DNA from: Rugosibacter aromaticivorans
GTDB taxonomy: Bacteria; Pseudomonadota; Gammaproteobacteria; Burkholderiales; Rhodocyclaceae
DNA length: 64,000 bases
Direction of reading: 5' to 3'
NCBI RefSeq assembly: GCF_000934545.1
Contig: NZ_CP010554.1
Location: forward strand, 2,294,001 to 2,358,000
The notes under the pieces are model-generated. The model searched no databases and was not told the DNA's origin. It saw only the letters and a program-made list of their open reading frames with translations. Shown one piece after another: positions 1 to 7,851 of the stretch. Position numbers and translations under genes: made by a program. Every line of letters begins with the position of its first letter. The first letter of the stretch is position 1.

Positions 1-589
1 GTGAAATACAGTTGGAACGCACGTTGTAGCGACGCATATCCAACGCGATTGATTTGGACAACGCGGCAATACCCAATTTAGCGGCTGAATAATTAGCCTG
101 ACCCAGGTTGCCAATCAAGCCAGATGTGGATGTCATATGGACATACGAGCTGCTTTCCTGCTTGCGAAAATGTTCAGCGGCGGCGCGGCTCACAAAGAAA
201 GCGCCATTCAGATGCACGTCAATCACTGCGTGCCATTGCTCCTCGGTCATCTTGTGAAAAATCACATCACGCAAAATACCGGCATTGTTCACGACGCTAT
301 CGATGCGCCCGAAGTTATCCAGCGCGCATTCAATAATGCGGTGAGCACTGGCCCATGAAGCCACACTTTCATAATTCGCCACGGCCTGCCCGCCCTTGGC
401 GAGGATTTCCTGAACCACGCTTCCAGCGGGGGTCTGATCGCTGCCTGAACCATCGGCCGCACCGCCCAGATCGTTGACCACCACGCGCGCGCCTTCTGCC
501 GCCATCAATAATGCGATATCGCGGCCTATGCCTCGACCTGCACCGGTGACGACGACGACCTTGTCTTGCATCATGCCTTGCTCACTCAC
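1..589 (-). CDS. Short-chain dehydrogenase/reductase, C-terminus cut by window edge
   Basis: About 196 residues of an NAD(P)-dependent SDR oxidoreductase are present and the C-terminus runs off the left edge. Translation shows the Rossmann motif GAGRGIG near the N-terminus, NNAGI in the middle and the catalytic YSAAK. The sequence after the glycine motif (VVVNDLGG) resembles the dehydrogenase domain of the 17-beta-HSD type 4/peroxisomal multifunctional group, which oxidises 3-hydroxyacyl-CoA; the true substrate is unknown. I chose the GTG at 589 because AAGGAG lies nine bases upstream; the ATGs at 574 and 571 are too far from it. It is the last visible gene of the minus-strand catabolic cluster, downstream of the citryl-CoA-lyase-like gene. 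Confidence 0.85.
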   Translation of the reverse strand, partial: MSEQGMMQDKVVVVTGAGRGIGRDIALLMAAEGARVVVNDLGGAADGSGSDQTPAGSVVQEILAKGGQAVANYESVASWASAHRIIECALDNFGRIDSVVNNAGILRDVIFHKMTEEQWHAVIDVHLNGAFFVSRAAAEHFRKQESSSYVHMTSTSGLIGNLGQANYSAAKLGIAALSKSIALDMRRYNVRSNCIS

Positions 590-668
590 GGCTTTCTTCT
601 CCTTGTCAAATAAGTTCAAACAGGCAACGTTTTCTATTCATGAAAACATTGGCTGTGGATATTCATTC

Positions 669-1448
669 CTATGGGCGCAGATGTGCACTCGCCTCATCTT
701 CTATTCGTTGCCATATTTCAATCGCCATCGGATTCTGGCTTTCTTCGAGAATATGGCCAACAAGCCCGACTGCTCGTGCCATGACGCCCAGCCCGCGCAC
801 GATTTTCCATGGGAAGCCAAACTCGCAGCAAATGGCTCCAATGGCTCCCGTCGCATTAATGGGCAAAGACTTTCCTGCTGCACGTTCTGCTTCACGGCCA
901 ATCGCCTGCATTAAAACGACATAGCGACCAGACAACCCGTTTTCTGCGGCAAGTTGAAACAGACGCGGCGTACGTGGATCAATCGGCTTGTGCAACGGAT
1001 GTCCCAGCCCGGGAACAATCGCGCCTTGCGCACGCATGCGGCTGACAGTTTCTTTTGCCAACGCTTCCAGATCAACCTCGCCCGAGCCTTCTGGCAAAGC
1101 CTCATACAACATGCGTGCGGTAGTTTCTGTGCTGCCAACGAAGACTGAACCCAAGCCACATAATCCCGCAGCAACCGCTGCTTGCAGTGATTCGGGCGCA
1201 CCCGCATAGGTAAGGCGTGCCGCTAACGCGCTGGGCGTCACCCCATGCTCAACCAATGTCACCACCAGCGCATTGAACATCACGGATTCTTGTGGTGTCG
1301 GCAGCCTGGCGGTCAGCTCGAGAAAGGCCATGTCACCTAAATTCAGCTTGCCTAGTATCTCGCTCGGCAAATCACGGTTTCTGACGGTAATCCGGTCCGG
1401 CGTACTCCAGGCGATATCCGAACGAATGGGTTTTTGCTTTCTGCTCAT
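669..1448 (-). CDS. Citrate synthase/citryl-CoA lyase family protein
   Basis: A 259-residue protein of the small citrate-synthase-fold family annotated as citryl-CoA lyase; true citrate synthases are about 430 residues. The block GLGHPLHKPIDPR matches the citrate synthase active-site segment that holds the second catalytic histidine. Near the C-terminus, where citrate synthase carries its catalytic Asp, the sequence reads INATGAIGAI, so the Asp seems to be Asn. The family splits or forms acyl-CoA C-C bonds in several catabolic clusters. Here it sits between iorB and an SDR, separated from iorB by a 220-base gap, so it may have its own promoter. Family is well supported, reaction is not. Confidence 0.75.
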   Translation of the reverse strand: MSRKQKPIRSDIAWSTPDRITVRNRDLPSEILGKLNLGDMAFLELTARLPTPQESVMFNALVVTLVEHGVTPSALAARLTYAGAPESLQAAVAAGLCGLGSVFVGSTETTARMLYEALPEGSGEVDLEALAKETVSRMRAQGAIVPGLGHPLHKPIDPRTPRLFQLAAENGLSGRYVVLMQAIGREAERAAGKSLPINATGAIGAICCEFGFPWKIVRGLGVMARAVGLVGHILEESQNPMAIEIWQRIEDEASAHLRP

Positions 1449-1594
1449 ACGATAAATCTCTCCGTCACCGCATCCGATGATTTGTTGAATCGTTCTAGAA
1501 AAAAGAACTCAGAACAGTCCGTAATCCGCATCTACCAACTCATCACATCGTGTAAAAAACTCATCCCTGACAAATTCAACGCCCAAGTTCGCGG

Positions 1595-1626
1595 CCTTTA
1601 GCAGCGGCGTATGTCGCTGCTAAAGG
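1595..1626. other. Perfect 12-bp inverted repeat (hairpin) between iorB and the citryl-CoA-lyase-like gene
   Basis: CCTTTAGCAGCG and CGCTGCTAAAGG are separated by an 8-base loop. The hairpin begins about 40 bases after the iorB stop codon. No U-tract follows on the minus strand, so it is not a classical intrinsic terminator; it could protect or process the 3' end of the iorAB message. The rest of the 1449-1668 gap is AT-rich and shows no gene. Confidence 0.6.
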
Positions 1627-1668
1627 TTTCCCTGGATTTGCCGTATTAGCTTTTAGCCTGCACTGGCA

Positions 1669-3276
1669 TCAAGCAGCAGGCTTGACGCGTTGCTCTTCCG
1701 CATCGAGATAGGCACGCATGGCGGGTGCAGAGGCAGCTTCTTTTGCTAACAGTGACAGCGCCTTGCTGCCCAGCACATCAACACTGCCGCCTGCCTGAGC
1801 CAAGCGCTCGATACGCGGCAATCCTTCATCCAGAAACGCCCAGAAATCAGCCAATGCATCCTGCCGAACTCGTCCGTAGCCTTTGACAATCCGGCCTGCA
1901 TCGGCTGCCAGCACGCCCAGCTGAGGGCTCTTTTTCAGGTTAGCCAAAATCGCGGCATCCCAACGCGCCAAAAGTGCCAGTTCATGACCATGGCGTCGTG
2001 AGCTGCGGCGTAATCCCTTCAGCATGGAAATTCCGCGCATTGTCGTATAACCCACGAAACCATTGGTTTTGATCTGAATAGGAAATTTGAGCTTATCGAA
2101 ATCAGATTTAAACAGACGACCCACTTTTTCGATGATGTTAGCTATTGGCGCAGGCAAGCCACCAAGGATTTGCTCAGTATCTGGCACCAAATAGTCGGTG
2201 ACAACAAAGCGCTGACCATCCTTAACGCCAAAATCCTGCTTGATGCGCGCAAAGCGTTCAGGCCGTGTTTTAAGCTGGGCAACCCGCGCACCATCTTCGT
2301 AGGTCATCCAATTAGATAAGTGTTGCGCATACGCTTCAACCAGACTGGCATCTGCACCCGGCTGTTTCGCCATGCGCGCAACGCGATCCAGAAAATCTGC
2401 GGCATAGGCGGTGTCTTGATAATCAATCAAGCGATACAACGATTCAGCGAGAATCAGGTGCATACGCGGGCCGTAGGTTTGCGCACCCTGAGCTAACAGT
2501 CTGTCGTAATCTTTGCGCTGGCTGTCGTTCAGACGCCCTTGGCGCTGACGAGCAAGCTCGGCTCCATCAATCGGGGCCTGGCCTTCAACCATCATGCGCG
2601 GCAAACTGCCATCCTTGACACGGTTATACCCGATATCAAACGCGGCAATGCTCGCTTTAACATTGACTTCGGATTCACGAATTGCTTCATGGAATGGCTC
2701 GCGGGGCAAATCAAATGCGGGAGATGCAATCGCCGCACCTAGCAACAACGCATTGCTGGTCAGCGCGGGCAGACCGGCTTCTAACACCAGACGTTGTGCA
2801 TCCACCACGTTGTGCCGCCCAGGGGCCAGCTCGGCGACTGCACGGGCGATGATGGAGGAATCATAAATGCCGCCTTCAGCGGGCATTTTTTCCATCGTCG
2901 TTAAGTAGCGCGTGCTGTTGCCGATGATGCTGCATGTCGGTGAGGCAAAGCCGCCAAAGACCAGGCGGCCTAACTCTAGAAGCTCTTGACCGATCAGCAG
3001 ATCCACGTCTCCCGGAGTTGCAAACACTGAGGGGATGGGCGTTTTGCCTTGGCCAGGAATGGCTTCACAGTAATAAGTCACCGTGCCCGCACGTTGTGAT
3101 AGACCCAGCAGACCAATGCTGGTTGCGCGCCAGCCTGCATTAAGCAGGCCATGCACAAGCCAATCACTGAGCACGCCCCCCCCTTGCCCACCGACAGTAC
3201 CGATGAGGATGCGCTTGGCACGAGGACGGGCAGATTGAGTAGTTCCAGTTGATACAGTCGTCGTTTCAGTATTCAT
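1669..3276 (-). CDS. iorB: Indolepyruvate:ferredoxin oxidoreductase beta-subunit family protein
   Basis: A 535-residue protein. The N-terminal ~210 residues are the gamma-type domain of 2-oxoacid:ferredoxin oxidoreductases, with the glycine-rich GTVGGQGG at residues 26-33. The remaining ~320 residues form the long C-terminal extension seen in the 'IorB family' proteins of proteobacteria; archaeal IorB is only about 200 residues. With IorA it should oxidatively decarboxylate an aryl- or other 2-oxo acid to an acyl-CoA and reduce ferredoxin. It starts one base after the iorA stop, so the two are co-translated. It is the only iorB in the window although there are two iorA genes. Confidence 0.85.
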   Translation of the reverse strand: MNTETTTVSTGTTQSARPRAKRILIGTVGGQGGGVLSDWLVHGLLNAGWRATSIGLLGLSQRAGTVTYYCEAIPGQGKTPIPSVFATPGDVDLLIGQELLELGRLVFGGFASPTCSIIGNSTRYLTTMEKMPAEGGIYDSSIIARAVAELAPGRHNVVDAQRLVLEAGLPALTSNALLLGAAIASPAFDLPREPFHEAIRESEVNVKASIAAFDIGYNRVKDGSLPRMMVEGQAPIDGAELARQRQGRLNDSQRKDYDRLLAQGAQTYGPRMHLILAESLYRLIDYQDTAYAADFLDRVARMAKQPGADASLVEAYAQHLSNWMTYEDGARVAQLKTRPERFARIKQDFGVKDGQRFVVTDYLVPDTEQILGGLPAPIANIIEKVGRLFKSDFDKLKFPIQIKTNGFVGYTTMRGISMLKGLRRSSRRHGHELALLARWDAAILANLKKSPQLGVLAADAGRIVKGYGRVRQDALADFWAFLDEGLPRIERLAQAGGSVDVLGSKALSLLAKEAASAPAMRAYLDAEEQRVKPAA

Positions 3277-3277
3277 G

Positions 3278-5443
3278 TTAGGCGGCTTCCTTGCTGGTTA
3301 CGGGGACACGCGCAGCGGAACTGCCGATCATCAAGCGAGAAACACTTGCCTTGATCTTTTCCAGCCAGCTGGCGTTTTCGATTTTGGTGACTTTGAAAAA
3401 CGAGGGACACAGTTGCGCCGCCGTGGTGATCTCGCCGCACACGCCACAGCCAACACAGGTGGTGTCAATCGCCGCAACCGGCGCAGTACGCAAACTGTTC
3501 GGGCCTTCTTTGAGCGTGAGTGAAGGACAGCCGTTAAAGCGCATGCAGGCATGATCTCCCACGCAAACTTCCGCATCCACACCCAGTCGATCAATTTCCA
3601 CCCGCTTGCCCGCCTTGATTGCCGCTTCGCGTTCCGGTTTGACCCGCCGTTGCTTTTGCAGCTGGCATTCGGCTTCAGAAATCAATACGCGGACTTTGGG
3701 TATTTTTGAATCGCGACGATAACGATCCATGATCTCTTTGAATGCCTTGAAATCATAGGGATTAACGCGTTCAACATCTCTGACACCCATGCCACGGAAC
3801 GTGTTTTCAATACTCATGTCCGAACCAATGGCTTCACCAGTCATCAACTTGCCGACGTTAGGATTTTCATGTGCGCCGGTCATCGCCGTCCATTTGTTAT
3901 CGGCCACGATATAAATCGCATCTTGCCGGTTATAGATGGCATTCGCGGCAGACGTATTAAATGCGCTGTGCCACAATGTGCCATCGCCCACAACGGAAAC
4001 GTTCTGTTGAGTAGATAAAGCCGAAATACCAGCGGCAGCGGCAAGACCTCCGCCCATACCCATGTTGGAATCGGCCATGCCAAAGGGTGCGTAGGCGGCC
4101 ATGCCGTAGCAACCCACATCACCACCATGCCATTCTTTCACACCCGTTCTGTATTCTTCAATTTTCATCTGCGCGAAAATCGGGCGCTCAGGACACCCCG
4201 TGCAGAAGGTGGGAATCCGCGGCGGCACAGGCGCTGGGAACATACTAACGGCTTCACTCTTGCGCGAGAGAACACCCGTTAGCATGGTGACAGGGCTAGG
4301 ATTTATTTCGGGCATAGCTTCCGCAATAAATTTTGCCAAGGGTTGGGCCAGACGATCTGGCAACAACTCACCATATTTTGGAATAATGTCGTGACCGAAA
4401 AACTTGACATTGATGCCTCGTTTTTGCAGCAGCATGCGAATTTGCATTTCCAGAAGATCAGGCTGACCTTCCTCAACAATCAGGACATGGTGTTTGCCTT
4501 CCATAAAGCCGGCAATTTGGTCATCATTCAGCGGATGTATGACATTCAGCTGGAGGAGCTGCAGCCTGGGATCAAGATCACCAAACTCGTCTGCCAAGCC
4601 GAGAAGACTCAGTAAACGCATGGTGGTATTGAACGTCGTGCCATGCGTAATGATGCCGACCTTGGCCTCCGCATGACCAAAGTATTCATTCAGTTTTCGT
4701 TCAACAACCAGTCGTGCTGCCGTAGGCAAACGGCTCTCAAACCGTGCAGACTCTTGCGAATAAGAGTTTGGCGGAAAAGGAAATGTCGCCGGGTTGCGCT
4801 TGAAGTCAATCGCTTTGTTGTTGGTATTGATCTTGGCCACGACATTGTCGCCAACCGTCACGCGGGCATTGCAATGTGAAAGCTGCGGGCGCACCAGCAA
4901 GGCAACAACCGATTGGCTATCACGCGATATATCCATGCCTTCTTTAACCATGCGATGCAACACTTGCGAGTCGCCCCGTGAATCAATCACGATGATGCCG
5001 GATTTCACACCCCAGGACAAAGTACGCTGCAGAACCGAAGTACTCGAACCACCGTAATCTTCGCCAACAACAATCATCGCGCCTTCTTTTACCCCTATTT
5101 GCGAGACGTGATCTACCACATCTTGACCGACACCGTTGCCCAGCACCTTCCACGTCACGGCGCCACGTACCGGACCATAAACAGATGTCGTCAGCAGCGC
5201 AGCTGCCGCCATCTCGTTACTTGATGTCTCAAAAAATATGCCATATTTTTTAAGCACGGTCTCATAAGCATCGGCTGCCGCATCCATCACGTTGGCAACG
5301 GGTGAGCCGGGGTAACCACCGATGTAGCTAATGCCGGACTCGAGCAAAGCCTTGAGTACGACCAATGCGCCATCGCCATACAGCGTGTCGCCTTGCTTTC
5401 CCTCTAGTTCGGCAATCTGCTCCGATGCGTAAGAATGTGCCAT
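3278..5443 (-). CDS. iorA: Indolepyruvate:ferredoxin oxidoreductase alpha subunit, copy 1
   Basis: 721 residues. The N-terminal half is the pyrimidine-binding domain of TPP-dependent 2-oxoacid oxidoreductases, the central half holds the TPP-binding region (GDVGCYGMA, VGDGTLWHSAF), and the last ~110 residues carry a two-cluster ferredoxin domain with CVGDHACMRFNGCP and CVGCGVC...CP. This is the normal IorA order, slightly longer than archaeal IorA. The start at 5443 is chosen because AAAGGAG lies a few bases upstream; an in-frame start 45 bases earlier has no ribosome site. The last ~122 codons before the final 17 are nearly identical at DNA level to iorA copy 2 at 27448-29595, while the rest is clearly diverged. 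Confidence 0.9.
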   Translation of the reverse strand: MAHSYASEQIAELEGKQGDTLYGDGALVVLKALLESGISYIGGYPGSPVANVMDAAADAYETVLKKYGIFFETSSNEMAAAALLTTSVYGPVRGAVTWKVLGNGVGQDVVDHVSQIGVKEGAMIVVGEDYGGSSTSVLQRTLSWGVKSGIIVIDSRGDSQVLHRMVKEGMDISRDSQSVVALLVRPQLSHCNARVTVGDNVVAKINTNNKAIDFKRNPATFPFPPNSYSQESARFESRLPTAARLVVERKLNEYFGHAEAKVGIITHGTTFNTTMRLLSLLGLADEFGDLDPRLQLLQLNVIHPLNDDQIAGFMEGKHHVLIVEEGQPDLLEMQIRMLLQKRGINVKFFGHDIIPKYGELLPDRLAQPLAKFIAEAMPEINPSPVTMLTGVLSRKSEAVSMFPAPVPPRIPTFCTGCPERPIFAQMKIEEYRTGVKEWHGGDVGCYGMAAYAPFGMADSNMGMGGGLAAAAGISALSTQQNVSVVGDGTLWHSAFNTSAANAIYNRQDAIYIVADNKWTAMTGAHENPNVGKLMTGEAIGSDMSIENTFRGMGVRDVERVNPYDFKAFKEIMDRYRRDSKIPKVRVLISEAECQLQKQRRVKPEREAAIKAGKRVEIDRLGVDAEVCVGDHACMRFNGCPSLTLKEGPNSLRTAPVAAIDTTCVGCGVCGEITTAAQLCPSFFKVTKIENASWLEKIKASVSRLMIGSSAARVPVTSKEAA
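3329..3696. repeat. Near-identical 368-bp tract shared by the two iorA genes (copy 1)
   Basis: Aligned by eye with 27481-27848 (constant offset 24152, same orientation), this stretch differs at only two positions (3335 and 3671). Outside it the two genes are clearly diverged homologues, and the protein tails after it are unrelated. The tract encodes the ferredoxin domain from VRVLISEAEC to SRLMIG. Read as recent gene conversion or a recombination joint. Confidence 0.9.
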
Positions 5444-5542
5444 GGTTATATCTCCTTTAGATATTGTGGTCGTTTTTTGCGGTAGCAATCAATCAAATTT
5501 AAATATTTATTTAACCTATTGACATGCCAAATTCTGATTACA

Positions 5543-5568
5543 CCGCCGTATCACCAGCGCCGACTTTT
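5543..5568 (+). repeat. Dispersed repeat copy 1
   Basis: GCCGTATCACCAGCGCCGAC followed by TTTT. It lies in the 134-base gap between iorA and the upstream enoyl-CoA hydratase gene, next to an AT-rich stretch (5488-5520). It is one of about eleven copies in the window. Confidence 0.85.
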
Positions 5569-5577
5569 CATGTTTTA

Positions 5578-6366
5578 TCAGCGCCCTTTAAACACGGGCG
5601 GGCGCTTTTCAGCAAAAGCCGCCAGGCCTTCTTTTTGATCTTCCGTCGTAATCAAAAACGCCATCGACAGCGCTTCGATATCCATGAAAGCATCAAACGG
5701 CATACGTAAGGCGTCACGCAGGGCTTTTTTCGCCAGACCATGCGCCATCGTTGGCCCTGCAGCTAATTGATCTGCAATTTTATGCGCTTCGCCAGTGAGC
5801 TCACTGGCCGGCACCGTCCAGTTATACAAGCCTATATCTGTGGCTTCTTGCGCGGTCAAAGTTTTATTTAACAGCACAATTTCCTTGGCGCGCGTCATGC
5901 CTAGGCGATGCGCAAGAAAATAGAGCGCGCCAGAATCCGGCATCGCTCCGATCTTGCCAAAGGCGGGTACAAACGCCGCTTCTTCACAAGCCAAAACCAA
6001 ATCAGCCGCCATGACGAGGCTGATCCCCGCGCCTGCGGCAGGACCATTCAGCACGACTAACACCGGCTTATCAAGTGTCAAGATTGCGTGAATAAGCGGG
6101 CGCATTTCGATGTCTAAAAAATGCAGTACCTCTTGCGGCGAGTGGGATTTGAAAATGGATTTCAGATCACCCCCGGCACAAAAAACCGGGCCTTCCCCGG
6201 TGAGCGTCACAGCACGTACGGACACATCACGCGCAGCCTCAGCAAGGCCCGCGGACAACGCGCGAATGCAAGTTGCATCCAGCGCGTTGCGCACGTGGGG
6301 GCGCGTGATACAAAGCTCCATCACAGCGCCGCGACGGGAAACAGCGACCGTTTGCTCTTTACTCAT
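5578..6366 (-). CDS. Enoyl-CoA hydratase/isomerase family protein
   Basis: 262 residues, the usual length of a crotonase-fold enzyme. It shows the oxyanion-hole segment FCAGGDLKS and the second-loop sequence GPAAGAGISLVMAADLV followed by FGKIGAMPDSGALYFL, like PaaG/PaaF-type proteins. Crotonases hydrate, isomerise or cleave CoA thioesters; the exact reaction cannot be read from sequence. It lies 15 bases after a second crotonase gene and upstream of iorA, so it is probably part of the same transcript and works on CoA esters made in the pathway. Confidence 0.88.
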   Translation of the reverse strand: MSKEQTVAVSRRGAVMELCITRPHVRNALDATCIRALSAGLAEAARDVSVRAVTLTGEGPVFCAGGDLKSIFKSHSPQEVLHFLDIEMRPLIHAILTLDKPVLVVLNGPAAGAGISLVMAADLVLACEEAAFVPAFGKIGAMPDSGALYFLAHRLGMTRAKEIVLLNKTLTAQEATDIGLYNWTVPASELTGEAHKIADQLAAGPTMAHGLAKKALRDALRMPFDAFMDIEALSMAFLITTEDQKEGLAAFAEKRPPVFKGR

Positions 6367-6381
6367 TTATCAGCTTTCCAA

Positions 6382-7182
6382 TCAAGGGTTTTTGAAGTTG
6401 GGTTTTTCTTTGGCTTTGAAAGCGCGCACGGCTTCTTCATGGTTAGCCGTACGGAAGGTTAACCCTTCCAAGCCTAACGAAGCATCAATTACCTGATTCA
6501 AAATCATGCGCAAATATAGATTGACCGAGCGCTTGGTCATTTCAATGCCTAGACGCGGGCCGTTGGCCAAGCGTTCAGCAAAAGCATACGTGCGCGCTTC
6601 CAGATCAGCAGCGGGCACGGCGTAGTTAACCAAACCGATTGCGGCAGCTTGCGCGCCAGTCAAGGGGTCGCCCGTCATTAAATATTCTTTCGCACGGTTC
6701 GGACCAATCAGCAAAGGCCAGATCACCGCGCCGCCATCGCCTGCCGCCACGCCAATAGAGACGTGTGAATCCGCTATTTTCGCGGCTTCATCCATGAAAC
6801 TCACATCGGCAAACAAGCCAAGCGTCGCCCCCAAGCCCATGGCAGCACCATTGATCATGGAAATAATCGGCTGCGGCGCATCAACCAGTGCGCGCAAAAC
6901 CTCAACGCCTTCGCGCATCACTTTGCTGTAGTCATCCCCGGAGCCATCGCTCAGAACCTTGATCCACTCGAGATCTCCCCCGGCACAAAACGCGCGGCCG
7001 ACAGGGTCTCCCGTTAGCACAATGGCACCAATGGTGCGATCCAGCGCAGCTTCACGCAAGGCCTGGGGCAATTCTTCGTGCATGAAGGCATCGACGGCAT
7101 TGCGTTTTTCAGGCGAACTCAGCTTGATGGTTAAAATTGCGCCTTTTCGTTCAAGAATCAACCGCTGGTACTTTTTGCTCAT
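6382..7182 (-). CDS. Enoyl-CoA hydratase/isomerase family protein
   Basis: 266 residues with the crotonase signatures FCAGGDLEW and NGAAMGLGATLGLFADV, then a segment SHVSIGVAAGDGGA in the place of the active-site loop. It differs clearly from the neighbouring crotonase, so the two probably act on different CoA intermediates rather than being a recent duplication. It is followed after 15 bases by the next crotonase gene. An 84-base AT-rich gap precedes it (7183-7266). Confidence 0.88.
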   Translation of the reverse strand: MSKKYQRLILERKGAILTIKLSSPEKRNAVDAFMHEELPQALREAALDRTIGAIVLTGDPVGRAFCAGGDLEWIKVLSDGSGDDYSKVMREGVEVLRALVDAPQPIISMINGAAMGLGATLGLFADVSFMDEAAKIADSHVSIGVAAGDGGAVIWPLLIGPNRAKEYLMTGDPLTGAQAAAIGLVNYAVPAADLEARTYAFAERLANGPRLGIEMTKRSVNLYLRMILNQVIDASLGLEGLTFRTANHEEAVRAFKAKEKPNFKNP

Positions 7183-7266
7183 TTCTCTCTCCAGAATGAA
7201 TAAAATTCTTTATATCTTTTTACAACATTTAGCCACAGCGTAGGGTGAAACTTTTGGCTGTGCCTT

Positions 7267-7851
7267 TCATTCCTGCGCCGAGCCTTGCCATCGCTTGATG
7301 CCCGGCACATCAATGTTGAACTGATCCAGTACCCGCCCAACCACCTGGGTTACCGCGTCATCCAGCGAGCACGGCCCAAGATAGAACGAGGGCACTGGTG
7401 GCATGATGATTGCCCCGGCTTCCGTTGCCAACGTCATATTGCGCAGATGAATCAAATTCAGCGGCGCCTCGCGCGTCACCAGCACCAATTTACGTCTTTC
7501 CTTTAACGTGACATCCGCCGCACGGGTAATCAAATTGCTGCTGGCGCCATTCGCAATGCTCGACAGCGTGTTCATGGAACACGGAATAACCACCATACCT
7601 GCTGTGCGAAACGAGCCGCTGGCAATTGACGCACCAATATCCTTATTGCTATGGACCTGGGTTGCTAACGCCTCAAAAGTTTCGCGCGTTTCGTTCAACT
7701 CCAATTTCGCAGTGAGCACCGCGGCGGAAGACAGCACAAGGTGCGTCTCCCATCCGGCCACTCGATGCAACAACTGCAGCAAGCGCAGCCCAAGCAGCGA
7801 ACCAGACGCCCCGCTAACAGCGATGACTAGCCTTTGCGGGGGAAAGCTCAC
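7267..7851 (-). CDS. UbiX-family flavin prenyltransferase (prenyl-FMN synthase)
   Basis: 194 residues, the usual UbiX size. N-terminal VIAVSGASGSLLGLRL is the FMN-binding loop; PCSMNTLSSIANG and LVTREAPLNLIHLRNM are the other conserved UbiX blocks, and PPVPSFYLGP matches the C-terminal prenyl-phosphate binding motif. UbiX makes the prenylated FMN cofactor used by UbiD decarboxylases. The UbiD and subunit D genes are in the same operon (9249-10966), so this copy is probably dedicated to that decarboxylase (the 'B' subunit in VdcBCD/BsdBCD naming) rather than to ubiquinone synthesis. It overlaps the upstream flavoprotein gene by four bases. Confidence 0.92.
   Translation of the reverse strand: MSFPPQRLVIAVSGASGSLLGLRLLQLLHRVAGWETHLVLSSAAVLTAKLELNETRETFEALATQVHSNKDIGASIASGSFRTAGMVVIPCSMNTLSSIANGASSNLITRAADVTLKERRKLVLVTREAPLNLIHLRNMTLATEAGAIIMPPVPSFYLGPCSLDDAVTQVVGRVLDQFNIDVPGIKRWQGSAQE

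Noticed and set aside
1641-1660. Possible partial repeat TTGCCGTATTAGCTTTTAGC
   Set aside because: It has the two ends of the repeat but lacks the whole CCAGCGCCGA core, so it is not counted as a copy.
7229-7262. Possible terminator between the UbiX gene and the next crotonase gene
   Set aside because: Only a 6-bp stem (CACAGC/GCTGTG) with a 17-base loop and no T-tract on the minus strand.
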